Assembly: GCF_017876405.1 (NCBI RefSeq)
Contig: NZ_JAGINW010000001.1
Span: 9,809,203-9,873,202, forward strand
Length of the DNA stretch: 64,000 nt
From: Kibdelosporangium banguiense
GTDB lineage: Bacteria > Actinomycetota > Actinomycetes > Mycobacteriales > Pseudonocardiaceae
Direction of reading: 5' to 3'
Shown here: in pieces, positions 7,857 through 16,019 of the stretch
How positions within the stretch are numbered: position 1 is the stretch's first letter
How the letters are laid out: each line of letters starts with the position of its first letter
Notes under the pieces: generated by a model
Seen by the model: the letters and a program-made list of their open reading frames with translations, nothing else
Database searches by the model: none
Told to the model about the DNA's origin: nothing
Position numbers and translations under genes: made by a program

Positions 7857-10800
7857 CTACGAACAGGGCGGATTGTAGGGAGTTTCGGGGAAATAGCGTT
7901 CCCATTCACCTTCGGGGAGCGCGTTCTGGGCGGTGCCGCAGACGCGGGTGGCTACCCGCTCGACATCGGTTTCCCATAGGCGCGTTGTGTGGTCATGAGC
8001 GGCCGTGGCGAGGGTGTGACCGTCCGGACTGAACGCCGAGGCGAAGACTGCTGTGGGTTGTTCGGTCAGCAGGACGGCCAATGCGTTGGGTCGCTGTGGG
8101 TCGGTGACGTCCCACAACCGGACAGTGCCATCGATGCCGGTGGTGGCGAGGGTACGGCCGTCAGCGCTGAAGACCGCACTGAAGACCATGCCATTGTGCT
8201 CTGCCAGGGGTGCGAGGAGACGGGGTCGCTGTGGGTCGGTAACGTTCCACAACCGGATCACGCCGTCCCAGGTCGCCGTGGCGACTACGTTCCCGTTCGG
8301 ATGGAACACGATCGATCGCACCTGGTGGCCGTAGCCGGTGATCGTTCCGAGGGGCATTGGTTTCCGGGGGTTCGTGACGTTCCACAGCCGAGCGGTTTTG
8401 TCCCAGCTCGCGGTGGCCAGCAGACTACCGTCAGGGCTGAAAGCCACCACGCGAACAGTTTCGCTATGTCCCGTCAATGTGCTCAGAAGCGTAGGCTTGC
8501 GTGGATTCCTGACGTCCCAGAGCCGGACGGTATGGTCGTCGCTCGCGGTGGCCAGCCGACGACCGTCAGGACTGAACACCACCCAGCGGATCTTGGCGTC
8601 GTGACCGGACACGATCGCCATCAGGCTCGGCCGGCGCGGATCGGCCACGTCCCACAGACGAACGGTTTCGTCCCAGCTCGCGGTGGCCAGCAGACGACCG
8701 TCAGGACTGAAAGCCACTGAGCGAACGGTACCGGTGTGGCCGGTCGGCGTCGCGGCAAGAAGGCTCGGCCGACGAGGATCCGAAACATCCCGTAGACGTA
8801 GGGTGCGATCGTCGCTCGTGGTAGCCAGAACCCGGCCGTCCGGGCTGAACGCGACGGCATAGACGGCTGCTGTGTGGTCGGCGAGGACGGGACCGGGGAC
8901 CTCCCATAGCCGGGCTGTGCTGTCAGCGCTGGCACTGACCAAGGTACGTCCGTCGCGGCTGAACACCAATGATGTGACCGCTTCGGTGTGGCCGGTCAGC
9001 ACCGCAAGAGCACCAGGCTGGTGTGGGTCGGTCACATCCCACAGCCGGATCGTGCGATCGTCGCCCGCCGTGGCGAGCATGCGTCCGTCCCGGCTCAGCG
9101 CCAGGGCACGGATCCTGTCATCGTGCCCAGGCAGGCTGGCGAGCATGCTGGCCTGACGTGGGTCCGTCATGTCCCAGAGCCGGATCGTCCGGTCCTTGCC
9201 GGCGGTGACCAGCAGGCGTCCGTCCGGACTGAACCCGGCAGCGGGTTCCATGGGCACAGGAAGAGGTCTGAGATGCCGAGGGGACGACTGATCCGCCACG
9301 TCCCACAGCTGCACCGTCCCATCGCCGCCCACAGTCGCCAACGTGTGGCCTTGCGGACTGAACGCAACCACGCGGACAGCGTCGGAGTGCTGGCTCGTCT
9401 TGCCCAGGGCCCTCGGCTGCTGCGGATCAGTGACATCCCACAGCCGAGCTGTCCGGTCTTGGCCGACGGTCACCAGGACCGCATCAGTTGGTGCGAAAGC
9501 CACCGACGCCACGGCCTCCCCGGAACCGGTGTAGCCCGGAATGGTGCCCAGCACGCGCGGTCCGCGCCGGTTCACCACATCCCAAAGCCGAACTGTCCCA
9601 TCCATGCTGTCCGTGGCCAAGAGACGTCCGTTCGGGCTGAACGCCGCCGAGACAACCTCCTTGGAATGCCCTGTCACCGTGACCGGGTCTCCCGGCTGCC
9701 ACGGATCGGTGACATCCCACAGGCTGAAGCCATCTCGAGTCGTCGTGGCGAGTGTTCGACCGTCCGGGCTGAGGACGAGCGCCTTCCCGAGATCCGCGCC
9801 GCTCGTCACGACGGTGGAATACGGCGCGGCCCAGGAACTCAACAGACTGCTCCTGGTCTCCACCGTGGGCGCGAGGCGATAAGCGGCAAGACTGAGCTGC
9901 CCCGCCAAAAGCGGATCGCCGGCACGAAGACCGTTGGCCTCACTGGCCACTTTGCGGGAGACCGCCAGATTCCGTTGCTCGATGACGTCTTCCCGGGCCT
10001 TTATCGCGTAGATGGTCGCTCCGGCCGCGAAGAGAAACAGGACGGTGAGCCCGGCGACGAGTTTGTGCAGGCGGCGGGTGCGGCGGCGAACGGCCCGCTG
10101 TTCGTCGTGCTCGAGCTGGATCGAGGCATCGAGGAACTGACGGGCCAGCGGGGTCAGTCCGGCGGCAGAGCCGGCTTCGTTCACCCACTCGCGTGCTGTG
10201 GCCAGGCGGGGGCCTCGGTAGAGGGTGGCCGGGTGCCGGCCTTCGCGATCCCAGGCCTCGGCAGCCTCGGTGAGCTGTTGGCGGACGAGTAGCCAGGCGC
10301 GGTCGGTGTCGATCCAGCCGCGCAGTCTCGGCCAGGCTCGCAGCAGGGCCTCGTGGGTGATCTCCGCGGAGTCGCAGTCCAGCGTGAGCAACCGGGCTGC
10401 GACGAACGCTTCCAGAGCGACCGCGGACGCGGCTTGATCGGCTGAGTCGCTTATCAGCCGGTTACGTTCGATGCGGCGGCTGCTGTCCTCGCTGTCCTCG
10501 CCGACTCGAACCAGACGCAGCAGCAAGCGACGGGCTTCCTGTCGGGCGGTAGCATCCAGGCTGGTGTGAACGCGTTCGGCGGTGGCGGCGACCGAACCGT
10601 GGATACCGCCGGTGAGCTGGTAGCCGGCCACCGTCAGGCGGCTACCCTGCCGCTGCTGCCAAGTGGCCAGCAGCGCATGGGACAGCAACGGCAGGACACG
10701 CGGCTCGTAGGTGGCGTGTTCCTGGTCGATGCCGTGGTCAATGCCCAGGTCGCGCAGCAGCACCTCGACCAGTCCGGGTTCGAGGTCGAGCTTGGCGACC

Positions 10801-11705
10801 CGGGCTGGACCGACGATCGCCTCGACGAGCTCCTCACGGCTCATCGCGCCAACGGCGAACTGATTGTCCTGGACCGCGCCAAGCAACTCGGGATAGGCCA
10901 GGCAGCGACCGTAGAAATCAGCGCGGACGCCGAGCACCACCAACGCGGCCGCCTGCTCACTGCCCTCTCCGGGACGAGACGCGTCACACAGCGCCCCGAT
11001 GAGGGCCTGGCGTTCACTGCCCTTCTCACAGAGCGTGAAGACCTCCTCGAACTGATCGACGATCAGGACGAGGCGGCCCCTGCCGGGACCGAGTGCGGTC
11101 CGCAGCGCCGCACCCCACCGCCCGGCACGGATCCCATCACCGAGATTCTCATGGGGTACCGCCAGCAACTTGGCCACACTCTCGGCCAGCACGGCTGTGG
11201 GATGCGCTGTCGGTGTCATCACCAGCACCGGCCAGTCGGCCGAACCTGTCGCCGGCAGGGCGCCGGCGGCCAGGGCGGGAACCAGTCCGGCACATAACAG
11301 TGAGGACTTGCCCGCCCCTGAAGCGCCGAACACCACCAGTGGCTGATCACGATTCGCACACTCGGCGACCCGGCTGATCAAGGCTGCCGTACTCCGCTCC
11401 CGGCCGAAGAACCATCGGGCGTCCTCGAAGCCGAACGCCGCCAGCCCTCGATACGGGCACGGCGGGGCGTCCTCGGCCGGTGCCACGAGGCCTGCCAGTG
11501 CCCCTTCGGCCCGCAGCACCTCATCCAGCCTTCGGGCCAGTTCCGCCGTCGCCGGCTTGTGTCCGTTCTCGACATTGCTCAAGTAGCCCCTGCTGTAATG
11601 GGTCAGCCCGGACAGCTGGGTCAGCGACAACCGCCGCGCGCGACGCAGGCGACGCAACTCCGCTGCGAAACCCTGCGCCTCCTTCAGATCGTTCTCCCTG
11701 TTCAC
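7857..11705 (-). CDS. HTH-STAND NTPase-WD40 regulator (1282 aa)
   Basis: N-terminal Cro/C1-type helix-turn-helix (about 10-65; SLTQLSGLTHYSRGYLSNVE), then an nSTAND-type NTPase (about 85-530) with Walker A GASGAGKS (127-134) and Walker B LIVDQFEEV. A single hydrophobic helix (about 545-565) follows, and the C-terminal half (about 640-1265) holds some fourteen WD40 blades with repeated RLWDV and FSPDGR motifs. STAND-WD40 proteins couple ligand sensing by the propeller to NTPase-driven assembly; with an HTH this one should control transcription. It is divergent from the biosynthetic genes, and its start region is duplicated ahead of the 16.0-kb biosynthetic gene, so it is the probable cluster regulator. 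Start: GTG at 11705. Confidence 0.9.
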   Translation of the reverse strand: MNRENDLKEAQGFAAELRRLRRARRLSLTQLSGLTHYSRGYLSNVENGHKPATAELARRLDEVLRAEGALAGLVAPAEDAPPCPYRGLAAFGFEDARWFFGRERSTAALISRVAECANRDQPLVVFGASGAGKSSLLCAGLVPALAAGALPATGSADWPVLVMTPTAHPTAVLAESVAKLLAVPHENLGDGIRAGRWGAALRTALGPGRGRLVLIVDQFEEVFTLCEKGSERQALIGALCDASRPGEGSEQAAALVVLGVRADFYGRCLAYPELLGAVQDNQFAVGAMSREELVEAIVGPARVAKLDLEPGLVEVLLRDLGIDHGIDQEHATYEPRVLPLLSHALLATWQQRQGSRLTVAGYQLTGGIHGSVAATAERVHTSLDATARQEARRLLLRLVRVGEDSEDSSRRIERNRLISDSADQAASAVALEAFVAARLLTLDCDSAEITHEALLRAWPRLRGWIDTDRAWLLVRQQLTEAAEAWDREGRHPATLYRGPRLATAREWVNEAGSAAGLTPLARQFLDASIQLEHDEQRAVRRRTRRLHKLVAGLTVLFLFAAGATIYAIKAREDVIEQRNLAVSRKVASEANGLRAGDPLLAGQLSLAAYRLAPTVETRSSLLSSWAAPYSTVVTSGADLGKALVLSPDGRTLATTTRDGFSLWDVTDPWQPGDPVTVTGHSKEVVSAAFSPNGRLLATDSMDGTVRLWDVVNRRGPRVLGTIPGYTGSGEAVASVAFAPTDAVLVTVGQDRTARLWDVTDPQQPRALGKTSQHSDAVRVVAFSPQGHTLATVGGDGTVQLWDVADQSSPRHLRPLPVPMEPAAGFSPDGRLLVTAGKDRTIRLWDMTDPRQASMLASLPGHDDRIRALALSRDGRMLATAGDDRTIRLWDVTDPHQPGALAVLTGHTEAVTSLVFSRDGRTLVSASADSTARLWEVPGPVLADHTAAVYAVAFSPDGRVLATTSDDRTLRLRDVSDPRRPSLLAATPTGHTGTVRSVAFSPDGRLLATASWDETVRLWDVADPRRPSLMAIVSGHDAKIRWVVFSPDGRRLATASDDHTVRLWDVRNPRKPTLLSTLTGHSETVRVVAFSPDGSLLATASWDKTARLWNVTNPRKPMPLGTITGYGHQVRSIVFHPNGNVVATATWDGVIRLWNVTDPQRPRLLAPLAEHNGMVFSAVFSADGRTLATTGIDGTVRLWDVTDPQRPNALAVLLTEQPTAVFASAFSPDGHTLATAAHDHTTRLWETDVERVATRVCGTAQNALPEGEWERYFPETPYNPPCS

Positions 11706-11915
11706 AGCCTGTATCCCTCAGCGTCATCAGGCAGGGATACGGAAAACCCCTCCCCACCGTCACCGCGTTCACGAAAACTTGGTGCTGCGACAAAACGAGC
11801 GTATTCAGCGTGTGGTCCTACCCTGATGGCGACAGGGCCGGAAGGGCTCGCCATCGGGAGAATAGACCTGTGTTCATGCGGAGGCATCCGATGCTCACGA
11901 CAGTGTCCACAATTG
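11673..11915. repeat. Long duplicated regulatory segment, copy 1
   Basis: This segment covers the first ~11 codons of the regulator gene and its upstream region. It matches 15623-15866 nearly base for base along its length, at an almost constant offset of 3950-3951 bases. Conserved landmarks are the regulator start codons, the GTATCCC/GGGATAC inverted repeat, a run reading AACCCCTCCCCA, and the TGTCCACAATT box. Retention of these elements suggests shared control of both transcription units. Confidence 0.85.
11711..11740. promoter_or_regulatory. Inverted repeat at the regulator start
   Basis: GTATCCCT (11711-11718) and AGGGATAC (11733-11740) form perfect 8-base arms over a 14-base spacer directly in front of the GTG start, overlapping its ribosome-site region. 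The arms are kept (7 of 8 bases each) in the second copy at 15661-15690. It is a candidate autoregulatory operator or 5' leader hairpin. Confidence 0.55.
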
Positions 11916-11919
11916 GACA
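11904..11919. promoter_or_regulatory. Palindrome TGTCCA-CAAT-TGGACA in the divergent promoter region
   Basis: A 16-bp perfect palindrome between the divergent regulator and PLP-enzyme genes. In the duplicated copy at 15855 only the left arm and spacer are kept, so this second operator may differ between the two promoters. Confidence 0.4.
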
Positions 11920-12051
11920 GTCATGCGTGTGCTTATCCAGCAGGCAACGCAGAATCCGGCTCTGGAAGACCAAGCAGGTTCGGCAGCGGAGCGCTTCGAG
12001 CACGGCCACCGGGCGGGGCGACGACCACTCTTGTCTCGAGGGATCGGGACC

Positions 12052-13176
12052 TTGAACAGGTTACTCACATGCCCACCTGCGCGCCTGCTCCTGCCGGCTG
12101 GGGCGAGCAGGTGCACGAATCTCGCTTCGATCGTGGGAAATACGCCTGCGCTGTGGATCGACAGACCATTCACCCCGGAGAGCCGAGGGTTTTGGGCAAA
12201 GCTGGAGGGGGCCAACCCTGGCGGAATGAAGGATCGGCCCGCCTTGCATATGGTCGCGTGCGCGCGCGAGCGTGGTGAGCTCAAGCCGGGCGCGACGATC
12301 GTCGAGTCGAGCAGCGGTTCTTTTGGTTTGGGCTTGGCGTTGGCGGGAATTGTCTTTGGTCACCCTGTGACTGTTGTGACGGATTCCGGTACGGAGCCGA
12401 TCATGTGGCGCATGCTCAGCGCGCAGGGTGTGCGGGTGGATGTGGTTCGCGAGCCTTGCCCGGTCGGGGGATGGCAGCAGGCCAGGCGTGACCGGGTCCG
12501 GAGACTGCTGGCCGCGTGTCCGGGGGCGTACCACCCTGATCAATATCACAATCCGGATCATGCCGCGGGCTACGCGACCCTGGCGTTGGAGTTGGTGGCT
12601 CAGCTTGGCCGCGTCGACGTGCTGGTGTGCTCGGTGGGTACGGGCGGCCACTCGGCTGGTGTCGCCGGGGTGCTTCGGACGTACTTCTCGCATCTGCGGC
12701 TGGTCGGTGTGGACTCGGTGGGTTCCACGATCTTCGGCCAGCCCGCCCGGCCGCGCTTGATGCGAGGTCTCGGGTCGAGTATTTACCCGCGCAACGTCGA
12801 CTATGCCAGCTTCGACGAGGTGCATTGGGTGGCGTCGGCTGAGGCGGTGTGGTCGTGCCGGCAGTTGGCCAGGGCTCGATACGCCTGCGGCGGCTGGAGT
12901 GTGGGGGCGGTGGCCCTTGTGGCCGGCTGGATCGCTCGGACACAGCCATCGGACCTGCGGGTGGTGGCCATCTTCCCGGACGGGCCGCTGCGTTATTTCG
13001 ACACCATCTACAACGACGACTATTGCCGGCGGCACGGGCTGCTCGATGTGCCACCGGCTGACGAACCGGACGAGATCTCCGACCCGTGGGCGCGTGAGGT
13101 CACCTCTTGGACGCGCTGCCGGCGTGTGGTGGATCCGCTCGCCCGGCCAGAGCGCGGCACGGCGAGACGGCGTTGA
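12052..13176 (+). CDS. Cysteine-synthase-like PLP enzyme with atypical PLP-binding motifs
   Basis: Fold-type II PLP enzyme of the cysteine synthase/SbnA family, 374 residues from a TTG at 12052 (GAGGGA upstream; an ATG at 11923 in the same frame lacks a ribosome site and adds a non-conserved stretch). The PLP lysine is Lys60 in ANPGGMKDRPA, where the family's usual Ser before the lysine is missing (one residue shorter than NPGGSxKDR). The substrate loop reads SSGSFG, with Ser90 where Asn of SGNxG normally contacts the cofactor. The phosphate loop is GTGGH. These changes suggest altered chemistry or a regulatory role. The C-terminal ~50 residues are extra. The stop overlaps the start of the MFS gene. 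Confidence 0.85.
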   Translation: MNRLLTCPPARLLLPAGASRCTNLASIVGNTPALWIDRPFTPESRGFWAKLEGANPGGMKDRPALHMVACARERGELKPGATIVESSSGSFGLGLALAGIVFGHPVTVVTDSGTEPIMWRMLSAQGVRVDVVREPCPVGGWQQARRDRVRRLLAACPGAYHPDQYHNPDHAAGYATLALELVAQLGRVDVLVCSVGTGGHSAGVAGVLRTYFSHLRLVGVDSVGSTIFGQPARPRLMRGLGSSIYPRNVDYASFDEVHWVASAEAVWSCRQLARARYACGGWSVGAVALVAGWIARTQPSDLRVVAIFPDGPLRYFDTIYNDDYCRRHGLLDVPPADEPDEISDPWAREVTSWTRCRRVVDPLARPERGTARRR

Positions 13177-14441
13177 GCACGATCCGAGCCGTCCGGTCGC
13201 TGTCCCGCACTGTGCAGTTGTTGCTGCTGAACCAGTTCGGCGTCAATCTCGGGTTTTATCTGTTGGTTCCGTATCTGGCCACGCATCTGCGGGAGAACCT
13301 GCACTTGGCCACCGGCGTCGTCGGGGCGCTCATCGGCACACGGAGCCTCAGCCAGCAGGGGCTCACCTTGTTCGGTGGGTCGGCGGCGGATCGCATCGGC
13401 TGCCGGCCGCTGATCATCGCCGGATGTGCCCTTCGAGCAGTGGGATTCGGGGCGTTCGCGTTCCTTGACAACGTGCCGGGGCTGTTCGCCGCGGCGCTCC
13501 TGACCGGTGTCGCGGGTGCGGTGTTCAGCCCTGCCACGCGGGCCTATCTCGCGCAGGAGTCAGGTGACCAGCGGCTGCGGGCGTTCGCGTTGTTCAACGT
13601 CGCCGGCGAGGCCGGAACACTGCTCGGCCCGCTGCTGGGCGGTGTGTTGCTCGCCGTGGAATTCCGCGCCGCGGCGATCACGGCGGCGGCCGTCTTCGCG
13701 CTGTTGACCATCGCCCAGGTTCTCGCGCTGCCCGCTCGTGCGCCGCAACCAGCGGAGCAGTCGGTGCTGGCGGACTGGCGAGAGGTGATCACCAATCGGC
13801 GTTTCCTGCTCTTCGTCTGCGCCACCTCCGGCGTGTTCGTGCTGTACAACCAGCTCTATCTGACACTGCCGCTGGAGGCCAGCCGTGTGTCCGGAGTGGA
13901 CAGTACGGTCGCGATGCTGTTCATCGCCTCCACTCTCGTCACCCTCGGTCTGCAGGTTCGGATCACCGACTGGTGCCAGCGGCACTGGGAGCCGGCCACG
14001 GCCATCGGCGTCGGACTGACGCTGTGCGGCCTGGCCTTCGCCCCGCTCGCCGTCACCGGCTCCCTGCAACCGACCGCCGCCGGCACGCACGACGGCGGGA
14101 TCGCGGCGGTGCTGCGCTCTTTGCCGGCCATCTCCCCGGCGATACTGGCAACGATCGTATTGACCCTCGGCGTCGCCGTGGCGCAACCATTCGTCCTGGA
14201 TCGCACTCCAGCATTCGGGCGTAGCGCGCTAACCGGCACGTATCTCGGCGCTTACGCCATGGCCGCCGGGTTGGCCGCCGCGATCGGCAACACCGCTGTC
14301 GGCTATGCCACCGATCTCGGTATCCGCCTGGACATGCCGTGGCTACCTTGGATGTTGCTTGTCGGTTATGGGCTCGCCTGCGCGATGCTGATCGGCGTAT
14401 TGCGCGCCAGGGCGGCGTTTCCTCGCCAAGACCGCTCGTGA
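13173..14441 (+). CDS. MFS transporter, probable product exporter
   Basis: About 422 residues with a 12-helix major facilitator pattern: first helix VQLLLLNQFGVNLGFYLLVPY, a conserved loop after helix 2 (SQQGLTLFGGSAADRIGCRP, the motif A region), and a C-terminal six-helix half from about residue 205. The start is a TTG that overlaps the TGA of the preceding PLP enzyme (TTGA), so the two are translationally coupled. Its position inside the biosynthetic operon points to export of the product or an intermediate and perhaps self-protection. Confidence 0.88.
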   Translation: MSTIRAVRSLSRTVQLLLLNQFGVNLGFYLLVPYLATHLRENLHLATGVVGALIGTRSLSQQGLTLFGGSAADRIGCRPLIIAGCALRAVGFGAFAFLDNVPGLFAAALLTGVAGAVFSPATRAYLAQESGDQRLRAFALFNVAGEAGTLLGPLLGGVLLAVEFRAAAITAAAVFALLTIAQVLALPARAPQPAEQSVLADWREVITNRRFLLFVCATSGVFVLYNQLYLTLPLEASRVSGVDSTVAMLFIASTLVTLGLQVRITDWCQRHWEPATAIGVGLTLCGLAFAPLAVTGSLQPTAAGTHDGGIAAVLRSLPAISPAILATIVLTLGVAVAQPFVLDRTPAFGRSALTGTYLGAYAMAAGLAAAIGNTAVGYATDLGIRLDMPWLPWMLLVGYGLACAMLIGVLRARAAFPRQDRS

Positions 14442-14457
14442 CAAGGAAAGAAGGCCC

Positions 14458-15516
14458 ATGCGTTACGACACAATCCTCGATGCCATCGGCAACACTCCGA
14501 TGGTGCGCCTCAATCGGCTCACCGAGCCGACCGACGCGACGGTGTGGGTCAAGCTCGAATGCCTCAACCCAGGAGGGAGCGTCAAAGCACGGCCGGCCCT
14601 GGGCATGATCCGCGAGGCACTGCGCTCGGGGGCGCTCACCGAGGACGGCACCATTGTCGAAGCCACATCAGGCAACCTGGGCATCGCACTGGCGATGATC
14701 GGCGCCGCACTCGGCATCCGAGTGAAGATCATGGTCGATCCCCGCACACCGGCACTGAGCGTACGGACCATTGCCGCTTACGCCGCCGAACCAACCCTTG
14801 TCGAGAAACCCGACGAGCACGGCAAGTACCAGATCCCCCGGATCCAGGCAGCCGAAGCCATCGCCCACACTGTCGAGGGCGCCTACATGCCCAACCAGTG
14901 GGACAACCCGGACAACCCCGCCGCACACAGCACGACCACCGCCGCGGAGATCCTCGACGACCTCGACGGCGATGTCGACGCCATCGTGTGCACCACCAGC
15001 AGTTGCGGCCAGATCACCGGAATAGGCCGACGGATCAAACAGACTCGGCGTGACTGCCGGATGGTGGCGGTGGACGGCCGAGGCTCGACCGCTATCGGCG
15101 GCCCCATGGGCCGGCACCTGCTGGTCGGCCTCGGTTCCGGGTTCACCCCAGGCAACTTCGACCCGGCAACCATCGACGAGGCCTACTGGTGCGGTGACAC
15201 AGAAGCATTCAGCACATGCCGGCTACTCGCCGGCAACGAAGGCCTGCTGCTCGGCGGCTCATCAGGTGCCGCCGTCTTCATCGCACTGGCAGTCGCCCAA
15301 CGACTAGGCCCTCGCCACAACGTCGTCGCAGTAGCACCTGACGGAGGCGACCGCTACCTGGACACCATTTACGACGACACGTGGATTCGCGACCACGACC
15401 TCGCCCTCATACCCACCATAGCCGCCCTACGTGACCGACTGACGGACTACGCCCCGTTCCCCGGCTGCCAACTCGAACCATGGCGCCACTATCCCGCCGG
15501 CCCAACCGTCATCTGA
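14458..15516 (+). CDS. Cysteine-synthase/SbnA-family PLP enzyme
   Basis: A 352-residue fold-type II PLP enzyme. Residues 9-16 give the family start (AIGNTPMV), and the PLP lysine is Lys43 in NPGGSVKARP (Ala replaces the usual Asp after it). The substrate loop TSGNLG is canonical, and the Ser that contacts the pyridine nitrogen is in GGSSGA. VDPRTPALSVRTI and EKPDEHGKYQIPRI resemble staphyloferrin SbnA, which joins O-phosphoserine and glutamate. The phosphate-binding loop SSCGQ is unusual. It is one of three such enzymes in the cluster, so it may make Dap precursor or perform another beta-replacement. It follows the MFS gene by 16 bases with AAGGAAAGAAGG as ribosome site. Confidence 0.88.
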   Translation: MRYDTILDAIGNTPMVRLNRLTEPTDATVWVKLECLNPGGSVKARPALGMIREALRSGALTEDGTIVEATSGNLGIALAMIGAALGIRVKIMVDPRTPALSVRTIAAYAAEPTLVEKPDEHGKYQIPRIQAAEAIAHTVEGAYMPNQWDNPDNPAAHSTTTAAEILDDLDGDVDAIVCTTSSCGQITGIGRRIKQTRRDCRMVAVDGRGSTAIGGPMGRHLLVGLGSGFTPGNFDPATIDEAYWCGDTEAFSTCRLLAGNEGLLLGGSSGAAVFIALAVAQRLGPRHNVVAVAPDGGDRYLDTIYDDTWIRDHDLALIPTIAALRDRLTDYAPFPGCQLEPWRHYPAGPTVI

Positions 15517-15571
15517 CAAATTCGTCCACTCACGAATCCATAGCCGTAGTGCGCCTGCTTGGGCCCGGTGC

Positions 15572-15655
15572 TCACCAGGGCAGCGAGCCAATCGACCCGG
15601 AACATTTCCCAGGTTGCGAGCTCTGCGCCTCCTTGGGGTTGTTTTCCCTGTTCAA
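15572..15655 (-). pseudogene. Duplicated 5' end of the WD40 regulator gene
   Basis: Inside the second copy of the duplicated segment, a TTG-started frame reads MNRENNPKEAQ, matching the regulator's MNRENDLKEAQ, then diverges and stops after 27 codons. It proves that the duplication carried the regulator's start codons with its promoter and shows its direction. Confidence 0.7.
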
Positions 15656-15866
15656 GGCCTGTATCCCGCAGTGTCATCAGCCAGGGATACAGGAAACCCC
15701 TCCCCATCGGCACCACGTCGGCGAAAACTCGGTGCCACGCCAAAGCGAGCGTATCCAGTTTGCGGTCTTACCCCGTGTGGCGAGAGGGCAATAAAGACCC
15801 ACCACCGGGCGAATTGACCTACGTATTCGGAAGGACGCGCGATGCGCACCACAGTGTCCACAATTG
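15623..15866. repeat. Long duplicated regulatory segment, copy 2
   Basis: Partner of 11673-11915, now ahead of the carrier-terminal-domain gene at 16020. It keeps the GTATCCC...GGGATAC inverted repeat (15661-15690) and the TGTCCACAATT box (15855-15865). The rest of the gap 15517-16019 holds no other gene. It probably provides the promoter/operator for the second half of the cluster. Confidence 0.85.
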
Positions 15867-16019
15867 CACCGGCCCGCCAGTGCTTGTCCCGGCGTGATTT
15901 CGTTCGGCGGCGGGTGTACCAGATGGAACGGTGCGCGCAGACCCGGGATGAGCCGGGCGATCGCCGTCGCTAATCGATGCCGCACATCGCAATCGCCAAC
16001 TTCTGTTCAAGGAGCTCAT

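Noticed and set aside
8000..9800. Regularly repeated DNA motifs looking like a repeat array
   Set aside because: They are the WD40 blades of the regulator gene, not CRISPR: units are coding, about 120-140 bases and diverged.
11521..11793. Similar minus-strand ORFs at 11521-11793 and 15489-15743
   Set aside because: Their similarity follows from the duplicated DNA segment; no ribosome site or independent evidence of coding.
11923..12051. N-terminal extension of the first PLP enzyme from ATG 11923
   Set aside because: No ribosome site, low-quality sequence, and it crosses the duplicated regulatory segment.
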